Assembly: GCA_022795575.1 (NCBI GenBank)
Contig: JAAWGY010000191.1
Location: forward strand, 1-5,486
Direction: 5' to 3'
Length of the DNA: 5,486 bases
Source: Angelakisella sp.
GTDB lineage: Bacteria; Bacillota; Clostridia; Oscillospirales; Ruminococcaceae
Shown here: positions 1-5,031 of the stretch, piece after piece
Layout: the number at the start of each line of letters is the position of its first letter
Numbering within the stretch: the stretch's first letter is position 1
The notes under the pieces: generated by a model
Told to the model about the DNA's origin: nothing
Seen by the model: the letters and a program-made list of their open reading frames with translations, nothing else
Database searches by the model: none
Translations under genes and position numbers: made by a program

Positions 1-99
1 AAAAGCGCAGGAATACGATATGTATTTCAAGGTTTTTTGGCAAAGGCAGGCGGAAAATTTGCCGTCAAGATGCGCGCGGCGGCGATTGGTACAGCTTCT
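1..99. repeat. Right part of a MITE-like structured repeat (partial, cut by window start)
   Basis: This stretch matches, in part directly and in part as its reverse complement, the repeat at 5391-5486. Both have a central small hairpin (here GGAATAC-GATAT-GTATTTC, 11-27), an A-run before it and a T-run after it, then a GGCGGAAAAT-like arm. The outer end TACAGCTTCT (90-99) is the near inverse of AGAACCTGTA, which opens the other copy, and both copies are flanked outside by the dinucleotide TA (100-101 here). Joining the two visible halves predicts an element of about 160 bp with imperfect terminal inverted repeats and no coding capacity. A TA target is typical of Tc1/mariner (IS630)-type mobilisation, but that is an inference. 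It could instead be a REP-like intergenic repeat. Confidence 0.6.
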
Positions 100-133
100 T
101 AATGCCATGCGGATAAAACCGCATGGCATTAAG
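98..133. repeat. Perfect 15-bp inverted repeat with 6-nt loop
   Basis: The arm CTTAATGCCATGCGG (98-112) is exactly complementary to 119-133, with the loop ATAAAA between. A further AGC/GCT pairing (93-95 with 135-137) extends the stem across a small internal loop. No T-tract follows on either strand, so it is not a canonical intrinsic terminator. It begins at the junction with the MITE-like repeat, so it may be an element footprint, a protein-binding palindrome or a factor-dependent terminator. Confidence 0.7.
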
Positions 134-230
134 TGCTTACAGGGATTTTATCGACCGAAAAACAGCCGGTCAAACGACAGCTGCAAACCGGAAAAGAATC
201 AAAAAACCGTTACAGAAAGTTTACCCTCCG

Positions 231-259
231 TTGACTTTCCCCCAGTATAATAATACAAT
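231..259 (+). promoter_or_regulatory. Sigma-A-type promoter, forward
   Basis: TTGACT (231-236), a 17-bp spacer and TACAAT (254-259) sit in an AT-richer stretch, giving an expected transcription start near 266. A GAAAGT...ACTTTC inverted repeat (215-220 and 234-239) straddles the -35 box and could be an operator. Downstream there is a purine-rich GAGAGGGGGG (277-286) seven bases before an ATG at 294, but the reading frame that follows is not convincing. The promoter therefore lacks a clear product. Confidence 0.5.
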
Positions 260-531
260 CCAACAGATATCACGCAGAGAGGGGGGCAGCGCTATGGCGC
301 GCACCCTGGCGGCGGAGGACGACAGGTGGCCCGGCGGGCTGAGATATCCCGGCAGGCTGCGGGAGCGGCCCCAGATAACCGGGGCTTTACCACCGTCACC
401 GTCTGGGGGCTGGTGGATAAGAGCCCATCCAGAACCTCCCTGCACGCCGCCCCGGCAGGTCTTTTCCAACGGCCAACCGCCGTAGCGGCCCTGGGCCGTC
501 GGTAAAACCCTGCCAATTCGGCGTACCGGGA
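260..531. other. GC-rich intergenic stretch without recognisable gene
   Basis: It lies between the promoter at 231-259 and the IS terminal repeat at 532. It contains several short hairpins: GCCCC/GGGGC around 378-396, GCCG-TAG-CGGC around 479-489, and CGGCC-CTG-GGCCG around 486-498. I compared it by eye with tmRNA, SRP RNA, RNase P RNA, TPP and cobalamin riboswitch signatures and found no match beyond an isolated CTGAGA. An unassigned structured RNA cannot be excluded. Confidence 0.4.
294..485 (+). CDS. Doubtful small ORF (63 aa), Pro/Arg-rich
   Basis: This frame is listed only because a good promoter (231-259) and a purine-rich ribosome-site-like run (277-286) precede its ATG. The product begins MARTLAAEDDRWPGG, is rich in Pro, Arg, Gly and Trp, and has no membrane segment and no motif I recognise. 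Another plus frame and two minus frames are also open across much of the same GC-rich stretch, so openness alone means little. It could be a decayed gene, a non-coding transcript or the interior of a mobile element whose terminus lies at 532-547. I do not assign a function. Confidence 0.15.
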   Translation: MARTLAAEDDRWPGGLRYPGRLRERPQITGALPPSPSGGWWIRAHPEPPCTPPRQVFSNGQPP

Positions 532-550
532 GATTTTGAACAGGCTCTAA
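532..550 (-). repeat. IS terminal-repeat-like sequence, inner copy
   Basis: On the minus strand it reads TTAGAGCCTGTTCAAAATC, differing by one base from the sequence at 668-686. GAGCCTGTT(C/T)AAAATC has the look of IS5-family terminal repeats. Here it lies exactly where the transposase codons for Glu-Asp-Leu-Glu-Pro end, so the remnant switches from transposase sequence to an IS-terminus-like sequence. The base sequence beyond it (below 531) does not resemble the subterminal region of the outer copy. Confidence 0.6.
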
Positions 551-607
551 ATCCTCTCGTATCTCTTCATACTCTTCCCGGCTGATATCGCTTGGATATT
601 GATGCAT
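548..607 (-). pseudogene. IS5-family transposase, N-terminal fragment
   Basis: The frame opens with MHQYPSDISREEYEEIREDL. In established IS5-family transposases the N-terminus is typically a Tyr-Pro-Ser-Asp-Ile-(S/T)-x-E-x-(F/Y)-x-x-I-x-P/E pattern leading into the DUF4096-type region that precedes the DDE nuclease domain. Only about 20 codons survive, and after Glu-Asp-Leu-Glu-Pro the frame enters unrelated GC-rich sequence, so the nuclease domain is gone and the fragment cannot be active. It keeps its own promoter (637-665) and a GGAG-type ribosome site ten bases before the start codon. The fragment shows that an insertion sequence entered the GldG-like gene to its right and then lost most of its body. 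Confidence 0.7.
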
Positions 608-636
608 TCGCCATCATCTCCTGCCTGTTTTCCCTT

Positions 637-665
637 ATTATCTGCTTTTCCTTCTCGTTTGTCAA
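637..665 (-). promoter_or_regulatory. Promoter of the IS5-family transposase remnant
   Basis: Reading the minus strand, TTGACA (665-660) is followed by a 17-bp spacer and GATAAT (642-637). This is a near-perfect sigma-A promoter just inside the IS terminal repeat, pointing into the transposase start at 607. It may still produce a transcript leftwards through 600-260, opposite to the promoter at 231-259. Confidence 0.7.
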
Positions 666-667
666 AA

Positions 668-686
668 GATTTTAAACAGGCTCTAA
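668..686 (-). repeat. IS5-family left terminal repeat, outer copy
   Basis: On the minus strand it reads TTAGAGCCTGTTTAAAATC, directly followed by the transposase promoter. It matches 532-550 at 18 of 19 positions in the same orientation, 136 bp away. To its right, coding sequence of the GldG-like protein begins immediately, so about 683/684 marks the IS boundary, with TTA as the adjoining bases. No opposite-orientation terminal repeat is visible in the window. Confidence 0.7.
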
Positions 687-937
687 GGGATATGTACAAT
701 GCCTATTCCTCCGGCGCCAACGGGGACCTGGCCATGAACGCCCTTTCCGCCCTGATCGGCCAACGGGAGGCCATTGCCATCCGCAGCAAGTCCCTCAACT
801 ACAACTACCTTACCATCAGCGCCTCCACCGCGTCGCTGCTAAAGCTGGTGCTGATCGGCGTTTTCCCGCTGACCTACCTGGGGATTGGGATCCTTGTTGT
901 GCTGAAAAGAAGGAGGGAACAGAATGAAGCGGTCTAA
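687..937 (+). pseudogene. GldG-like ABC transporter auxiliary protein, C-terminal fragment
   Basis: The frame reads MYNAYSSGANGDLAMNALSA, then a REAIAIRSKSLNYNYLTIS segment, and ends in one hydrophobic helix (LLKLVLIGVFPLTYLGIGIL) followed by a basic RRR tail. That is the usual C-terminus of the GldG-type, ABC_transp_aux family: large extracytoplasmic proteins with N- and C-terminal membrane helices that accompany gliding-type ABC exporters. Only about 82 codons remain. The frame stays open back to 599, but those first 29 codons are IS-derived, so no genuine start exists. The stop codon overlaps the DUF4340 gene by 14 bases, the tight coupling expected of the intact operon. The N-terminal part and the ABC ATPase and permease genes are absent upstream within the window. 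Confidence 0.75.
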
Positions 938-2357
938 ACGGCTTTTGCTGCTGCTGGCAGCCCTGGCGGTGGTTTCCCTCGGCACCCTTGGTTTGCTCCA
1001 TACCGAAGAGAAAAAGGAGCAGATCAAGGTTAGCGGGGAGATTATCCTGGAGCTGGACAGCGATTCGGTCCAGTCCCTTTCCTGGAAGAACGAAACCGAG
1101 GCGTTGGCCTTCCACCGGGAGGAGGGGTGGGTTTACGACGGCGACGCCGCCTTCCCGGTGAGCGAGGAGAGGATGGAGGAGCTGCTGGAGCTTTTCCGCC
1201 AATTCGGTGTCTCCTTTATCATCGAGTCGCCGGAGGACCTGGGCCAATACGGTCTGGACGATCCGGTCTGCACCATCAGCATCGGCACCGGGGAGCAGTC
1301 CTGGGAGATGAAGCTGGGGGATTACAGCGCCATGGATTCGGAGCGGTATATCTCCATCGGGGATGGGAATGTTTATCTGGCCAAGGTGGATCCTTTGGAT
1401 TCCTTCGACATTACCCTCAAGGATATGATTGACCACGACAAAATCCCGGCCTTTGACAAGGTGGAGCGGCTGGCCTTTTCCGGCGGAGAAAGCTACACCG
1501 CCGGCTATGACGGGGAAAGCACCGCCAGCCTCTGCGCCGAGGATGTGTACTTTACCCGGCGGGAGGGCGAAGCCCTGCCCCTGGACACCAGCCGGGTGAA
1601 CGGCTACCTGCGGGCCATCCGCAACCTTAACCCCACCGACTATGTCACCTACAACGCCACCCAGGAGGAGCTGGAAGCCTGCGGCCTGGACGTCCCCGAG
1701 CTGACCGTGACCATCGACTACACCCGGGAAGAGGAGGACGGCAGCCAGGTTGCCGATACCTTCCGCCTTGCAATCAGCCGGGATCCAAAGGAGCTGGCCG
1801 CGGCAAAGGGTACCCCGGGGCAGGAGGAGGACGGGAAAAGGGAAGAGGACAGCGAGGAAGCAGCGGAGAACATCACCGCCTATGCCCGGATTGGGGACTC
1901 CCCCATCCTCTACCGCATCTCCGGCGAAAGCTACACAAGGCTGATGGCGGCGGGGTACGATGAGCTCCGGCATCTGGAGGTATTCCCCGGGGACTTTGCC
2001 GATGTCACCGGGCTGGATATCTCCCTGGACGGCAGCGTCTACAGCATCACCAGCGAAAGGAAGGAGGAGGAGCATCGCTACTACTACCAGGGTGACGAGG
2101 TGGATGTATCCGATTTCCAGAACGCCATGAGCAAGCTGGAGGCGGAGGAGTTTACCGAGGAGGCCCCCGCCGGGAAGGAGGAGATAGGCCTGACACTCTA
2201 CCTGAACAAGGAGCAGCACCCCCAGGTTCTCATCGAGCTTTACCGGTACGATGGCAGCCAATGCCTGGCCGTGGTGGACGGTGAGCCCCTGGCCCTGGTG
2301 GACCGTGCCGCAGTGGTGGAGCTGGTGGAGGCGGTGTACGGGATTGTGCTGGGGTAG
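924..2357 (+). CDS. DUF4340 domain protein, membrane-anchored (gliding-type ABC exporter partner)
   Basis: This is a 477-residue protein. A short basic head (MKRSKR) and one hydrophobic helix (about residues 7-26) form an uncleaved signal anchor with no lipobox, and the rest should lie outside the membrane. Residues ~45-240 hold the characteristic DUF4340 pattern: a tryptophan-containing strand, an ESPEDLGQYGLDDP segment (101-114), a KLGDYS turn (130-135) and a strand ending in VYLAKVDPLDSF. A second, similar half follows, interrupted by an acidic/lysine-rich low-complexity stretch (residues ~289-315). The function of DUF4340 is unknown; the family sits at the end of operons encoding GldA/GldF/GldG-like ABC systems, and the stub upstream is exactly such a GldG-like gene. 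The start is supported by AGGAGGG (911-917) six bases before the ATG. With its partners lost here and no promoter of its own visible, it may be an orphan or silent. Confidence 0.85.
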   Translation: MKRSKRLLLLLAALAVVSLGTLGLLHTEEKKEQIKVSGEIILELDSDSVQSLSWKNETEALAFHREEGWVYDGDAAFPVSEERMEELLELFRQFGVSFIIESPEDLGQYGLDDPVCTISIGTGEQSWEMKLGDYSAMDSERYISIGDGNVYLAKVDPLDSFDITLKDMIDHDKIPAFDKVERLAFSGGESYTAGYDGESTASLCAEDVYFTRREGEALPLDTSRVNGYLRAIRNLNPTDYVTYNATQEELEACGLDVPELTVTIDYTREEEDGSQVADTFRLAISRDPKELAAAKGTPGQEEDGKREEDSEEAAENITAYARIGDSPILYRISGESYTRLMAAGYDELRHLEVFPGDFADVTGLDISLDGSVYSITSERKEEEHRYYYQGDEVDVSDFQNAMSKLEAEEFTEEAPAGKEEIGLTLYLNKEQHPQVLIELYRYDGSQCLAVVDGEPLALVDRAAVVELVEAVYGIVLG

Positions 2358-2376
2358 CGGCGGATAGAAAGCGGGA

Positions 2377-2412
2377 CAACGGGAGGCGCTCCGGGCGGGG
2401 CGCCTCCCGTTG
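2377..2412. terminator. 13-bp perfect hairpin between convergent genes
   Basis: CAACGGGAGGCGC (2377-2389) pairs perfectly with 2400-2412 around a 10-nt loop. It lies 19 bases after the DUF4340 stop and about 43 bases beyond the stop of the convergent carrier-protein gene, the right place for a shared bidirectional terminator. Neither side has a proper T-run (CTTTCT about 11 bases past the stem on the minus strand is the nearest), so it is atypical for intrinsic termination. It may act as an RNA 3'-end stabiliser or with a factor. Confidence 0.55.
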
Positions 2413-2455
2413 ACGTGCGGGCTTCCTTGCCGCCCCGGCCACCGCCTGCCGGCCC

Positions 2456-2707
2456 CTACCGCCCCTCTCCCAGCATCCCCCGCACCAACGCCACCAGCCT
2501 TGCCGGGGTGGCGGTGTTCTCCGGCTTTACTCGGGTAGGCCAAAGCTCCAGGCCAAAGGCGTCCTCCAGCGCCTCCAGCAGCTGCACCCAGGCAAAGGAA
2601 TCCAGCAGCGCCTCCCCGTAGAGGTCTAAGTCCGGCTCCCGGGCGGCCCGAGGATCCCCACAGGCCGAGGCCAGCAGCTCCAGCACCCTGCGCTCCAGCT
2701 CATCCAT
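2456..2707 (-). CDS. DltC-like phosphopantetheine carrier protein
   Basis: This is an 83-residue acyl-carrier-fold protein. The segment DLDLYGEALLDSFAWVQLLE contains the Asp-Ser-Phe attachment site (Ser37, counting from the chosen ATG) for 4'-phosphopantetheine. The LLDSF-x-x-VQLL wording and the ATP-x-x-LV helix near the C-terminus fit D-alanyl carrier proteins (DltC, usually ~78 residues) better than fatty-acid ACPs, which have DSL. Its partner is the adenylation enzyme encoded just upstream, whose stop codon lies inside this gene's start region (8-bp overlap). I chose the ATG at 2707 because GGAGG sits eight bases before it; a GTG one codon earlier (2710) is possible and would add one residue. 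It is the last gene of the operon, followed by the hairpin at 2377-2412. The D-alanine assignment rests on family resemblance, and another amino acid is possible. Confidence 0.85.
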   Translation of the reverse strand: MDELERRVLELLASACGDPRAAREPDLDLYGEALLDSFAWVQLLEALEDAFGLELWPTRVKPENTATPARLVALVRGMLGEGR

Positions 2708-4112
2708 CACAGCGTCCTCCCTTCATTTTTTCCGCCGCCATCCGGGAGGCCTCCCGGCGGTCCAGCTTGCCCTGGGGGGTCAGGGGCAGCGCCGTCACCG
2801 GCAGGACGCGCTCCGGCAGCAGGTAGTGGGGCAGCCGCCGGCGCAGTCCCCGGATCAGCTCCGGCGGCGTTGGGGCGGCGCCGGCGGCAGGAACCACCAG
2901 CGCCAGCAGGCGGTCCTCCAGCAGCACCGCCACCGCCTCTGCCACCTGGGGCAGGGCCAGCAGGTTCTGCTCGATGTCCGCCAGCTCGATGCGACAGCCC
3001 CGGTGCTTGACCTGTAGGTCCCGCCGTCCGTGGAACCAGAGCTGCCCCTCCTCCAGCCGGCCCATATCCCCGGTGCGGTACCAGGGGATGCCATCCCGGG
3101 TGAAGAACCGCTGCCGGGTCAGCTCCGGCAGGCCCCGGTACCCCAGCCCCACCCCGGGGCCACCGATGGCGATCTCCCCCTCCTGCCCCGGGGGAAGAGG
3201 CTCCCCGTTCTCCCCCAGCACCGCCAGCGAGATCCCCGGCAGCGGCCGTCCCACCGGCAGGGGGCCGCCTGCTTCTGCCAGCTCCCGGGGGATCTCGGTC
3301 AGGGTGGCGGCTACCGTGGCCTCGGTGGGACCGTAGGCGTTTACCACCCGGGCCCGGGGGAAGCGCCAGGCCAGTGCCAGCACCAGGGCGGGCTCCAGCA
3401 CCTCCCCGCAGAAGAAAAAGAGGGAGAGCCGTGGCAGCAGCGCCTCCCGGAAGGTGGGATCCCGGAGCCACAGCCGGGCGAAGGAGGGGGTGGAAACCCA
3501 GCAGGTGGCGCCGCTTTGGGCCATCTCCGCCGCCAGCCGGGGGAAGTCCACCCCCCGGGTGGTGTCCAGCCAGACCACCCGGTCCCCCCGGCTGAGGCCC
3601 TGCCACAGGGGCAGGACGCTGAGGTCAAAGCTCCAGGGGGCGTGGGTCAGCCAGACCGCCTCCCCCGGCGGCTCCAGGGGCAGGGAGCGGGTGGCGGCGA
3701 GGAAGAAGTCCAGGTTGTCCCGGCTGATCTGCACCCCCTTGGGCCGGCCGGTGGAGCCGGAGGTGTACATCAGGTAGGCAAGGCCCGGCAGGTCCGGCCC
3801 CGCCTCCTCCACATCCTGGATCAGCTGGTTCTGGCGCAGCACCGGGGCGGTGGGGTCCAATACCACATAGGGCCGCCGGGAAAGCAGGCAGCCCAGCAGC
3901 AGGACGGGCAACCGCAGCCCCTGGTCCCCCGGGATAATGGGGGGATGGTATCTTCGCCAGGCGGAGAGGACCTCCGCCTGATGGCGGGCGCCCTTTACCA
4001 GCTCCCTATAGCTGAGCCGCTTCTCCCCGACACAGAAGGCAACCCGGTCCGGGTGGCCGGCGGCGGTCTCCAGAATGTGCCGGGTCAGCGCCATTTCCTT
4101 CACCGGATTCAC
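2700..4112 (-). CDS. DltA-like amino-acid adenylating enzyme (D-alanine--carrier protein ligase family)
   Basis: This is a 470-residue member of the ANL/AMP-binding superfamily. Core motifs in order: YLMYTSGSTGRPKG (P-loop, ~113-126), SFDLSVLPLW (161-170), FFFCGEVLE (232-240), NAYGPTEATVA (258-268), YRTGD (345-349), GRRDLQVKHRGCRIELADIE (362-381) and the C-terminal catalytic Lys in GKLDR (~449). The FCGEVL cysteine and the Asp of SFDLS match D-alanine-pocket positions of DltA, so activation of D-alanine as an adenylate and transfer to the adjacent carrier is the likely reaction, in the cytoplasm. Ordinary NRPS domains usually have GGE at the FCGEVL position. The region before the P-loop is about 30-35 residues shorter than in typical DltA (~500 residues). 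The start is the GTG at 4112, overlapping the upstream stop as GTGA and preceded by AGGAGGT with six-base spacing. The reading frame stays open far upstream, but that part is a shadow of the vanW-family gene. Substrate is not proven. Confidence 0.85.
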   Translation of the reverse strand: MNPVKEMALTRHILETAAGHPDRVAFCVGEKRLSYRELVKGARHQAEVLSAWRRYHPPIIPGDQGLRLPVLLLGCLLSRRPYVVLDPTAPVLRQNQLIQDVEEAGPDLPGLAYLMYTSGSTGRPKGVQISRDNLDFFLAATRSLPLEPPGEAVWLTHAPWSFDLSVLPLWQGLSRGDRVVWLDTTRGVDFPRLAAEMAQSGATCWVSTPSFARLWLRDPTFREALLPRLSLFFFCGEVLEPALVLALAWRFPRARVVNAYGPTEATVAATLTEIPRELAEAGGPLPVGRPLPGISLAVLGENGEPLPPGQEGEIAIGGPGVGLGYRGLPELTRQRFFTRDGIPWYRTGDMGRLEEGQLWFHGRRDLQVKHRGCRIELADIEQNLLALPQVAEAVAVLLEDRLLALVVPAAGAAPTPPELIRGLRRRLPHYLLPERVLPVTALPLTPQGKLDRREASRMAAEKMKGGRCDG

Positions 4113-4948
4113 AGAGCCACCTCCTCCCGTATCTGCTCCGGCGGGATCAGGGCCGGGTTGAAGAGCACCCGGGAGTGGTTGCTGAAGCAGAGCTCCTCCC
4201 GCAGCTGCGCCCCGGTCTTCCGGTCCAGCTCCACCCGCCAGATCTCGCTGCACCGGTACCAGAAGCCGTCGGCCTCCCTGCGGTAATGGTGGTCCCGCTC
4301 CCGGATCCGCAACCGGGTGGGGAGCTGCCGGCTGCACCGCAGCTCCCCGCACAGGTCCTCCTCCTCCAACCACAGCCGGTACTGGTAGGTGTCCGGGGTT
4401 TCGTTTTTGACACGGTAGTCCACGTTGTTGTAGAACACCGAGGTGCCGGTGCCGAAGGGCACCCGCCGGCCGCTGTCGGGGAAGAGGGCGTCGGTGTGGT
4501 GGTGGAGCTCGGTGACGGTGAGGGGACTGTGGAGGGCCAGCCAATGGAGGAGGTTGGCCATCTGGCAGAGACCGCCGCCCACATCCTGCCCCGGCCTGCC
4601 CCCGGCGATGGTGAGCCCCGGCAGGAAGCCCCGCTTGGCGGAGGGCTCCCCCACCCGCCGCCAAAAGGAGAGGGTCTGCCCCGGCGCCAGCAGCAAGCCG
4701 TCCAGCCCCCGGGCCGCCAGGGAGAGGTTCACCACCTTGTTGCGCTGCAAGGCCATATCCACCCCCTCCAGCTGCCGCAGCAGGGTGGAGCGGTGGGCCA
4801 TGACGATAAAGGGCAGCTCCTCCTGCTGCTGGCGGCAGGCAAAGTCCTCCCCGCCCCAAAGGTCCCGGAGGCAGCGGAGGCCCCGCTCCTTGGCGGTGGA
4901 GATGGCGTAACAGACAGGGCCGTATTGGCAGAACAGCTTTCTGGACAT
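4109..4948 (-). CDS. vanW: VanW family protein
   Basis: This is a 279-residue protein matching the short VanW form known from vanB-type glycopeptide-resistance clusters and many clostridial genomes. Recognisable family segments are KVVNLSLAARGLDGLLLAPG (71-90), QTLSFWRRVG (91-100), the glycine-cysteine block DVGGGLCQMANLLHWL (122-137), HSPLTVTELHHHTDALFPD (140-158) and VPFGTGTSVFYNNVDYRVKN (163-182). The biochemical role of VanW is unknown. Cys128, the His149-151 cluster and the surrounding glycines are conserved-looking and could be catalytic or metal-binding (inference). There is no signal peptide or membrane helix, so a cytoplasmic location is expected, unlike larger VanW proteins with anchors. 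The start has AAAGGAGG seven bases upstream. It is the first gene of a three-gene operon with a DltA-like enzyme and its carrier; no vanA/B, vanH, vanX or vanRS genes lie nearby, so resistance should not be inferred from this gene. Confidence 0.88.
   Translation of the reverse strand: MSRKLFCQYGPVCYAISTAKERGLRCLRDLWGGEDFACRQQQEELPFIVMAHRSTLLRQLEGVDMALQRNKVVNLSLAARGLDGLLLAPGQTLSFWRRVGEPSAKRGFLPGLTIAGGRPGQDVGGGLCQMANLLHWLALHSPLTVTELHHHTDALFPDSGRRVPFGTGTSVFYNNVDYRVKNETPDTYQYRLWLEEEDLCGELRCSRQLPTRLRIRERDHHYRREADGFWYRCSEIWRVELDRKTGAQLREELCFSNHSRVLFNPALIPPEQIREEVAL
4119..4125 (-). promoter_or_regulatory. Ribosome binding site fixing the GTG start of the adenylation gene
   Basis: A full AGGAGGT lies six bases before GTG (4110-4112) and inside the last codons of the vanW-family gene. 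The later in-frame ATG (residue 7, MALTRHI) has AAGGA only one base away, which is too close. The GTG is therefore preferred and implies translational coupling. Confidence 0.75.
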
Positions 4949-4955
4949 GGGATCC

Positions 4956-4963
4956 CCTCCTTT
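4956..4963 (-). promoter_or_regulatory. Ribosome binding site of the vanW-family gene
   Basis: AAAGGAGG on the minus strand lies seven bases before the ATG at 4948. It coincides with the predicted transcription start, so the leader would be only about 15 bases long. Confidence 0.75.
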
Positions 4964-5004
4964 GTCTCCATGATAGCAGTATGGAGATGCTTTGTCTACA
5001 TCAT
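4960..5004. repeat. Two 15-bp direct repeats, 30 bp apart, around the operon promoter
   Basis: CTTTGTCT(C/A)CAT(G/C)AT occurs at 4960-4974 and 4990-5004 with two mismatches. The 30-bp period is close to three helical turns, placing both copies on the same DNA face. That is the arrangement expected of tandem activator or repressor sites such as response-regulator half-site pairs. The regulator is not in the window. Confidence 0.6.
4970..4998 (-). promoter_or_regulatory. Promoter of the vanW-dltA-like-dltC-like operon
   Basis: On the minus strand TAGACA (4998-4993), a 17-bp spacer and TATCAT (4975-4970) form a good sigma-A promoter, with an expected start near 4963. The -35 box lies inside one copy of a 15-bp direct repeat (4990-5004). 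The second copy (4960-4974) covers the -10 box and the start site. A 7-bp inverted repeat (TCTCCAT/ATGGAGA, 4965-4971 and 4981-4987) also straddles the -10. This density suggests a regulated promoter. Confidence 0.65.
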
Positions 5005-5031
5005 AAGGAACGTTTGGGAGGGGGGATTATT

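Noticed and set aside
11..27. CRISPR-like or tRNA-like repeat at the window edges
   Set aside because: Only one short hairpin per edge, with no regularly spaced repeats, no CCA end and no anticodon-arm pattern. A dispersed mobile repeat explains it better.
325..400. Possible TPP riboswitch (GGGCTGAGAT motif)
   Set aside because: The CTGAGA box is present but the second conserved half and the closing P1 stem are missing, and no thiamine gene follows.
816..2543. 575-codon open frame on the minus strand
   Set aside because: It is antisense to the DUF4340 gene, has no motif, is rich in Gly/Val/His as expected of a GC-rich shadow, and has no ribosome site or operon context.
4113..4859. N-terminal extension of the adenylation enzyme to 719 residues
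   Set aside because: The extra part is Gly/Ala/Pro low-complexity sequence in a second frame of the vanW-family gene. AGGAGGT with a six-base spacer clearly places the start at the GTG at 4112.
4109..4948. Vancomycin resistance determinant
   Set aside because: VanW alone does not make altered peptidoglycan precursors, and none of vanH, vanA/vanB, vanX or vanRS is present.
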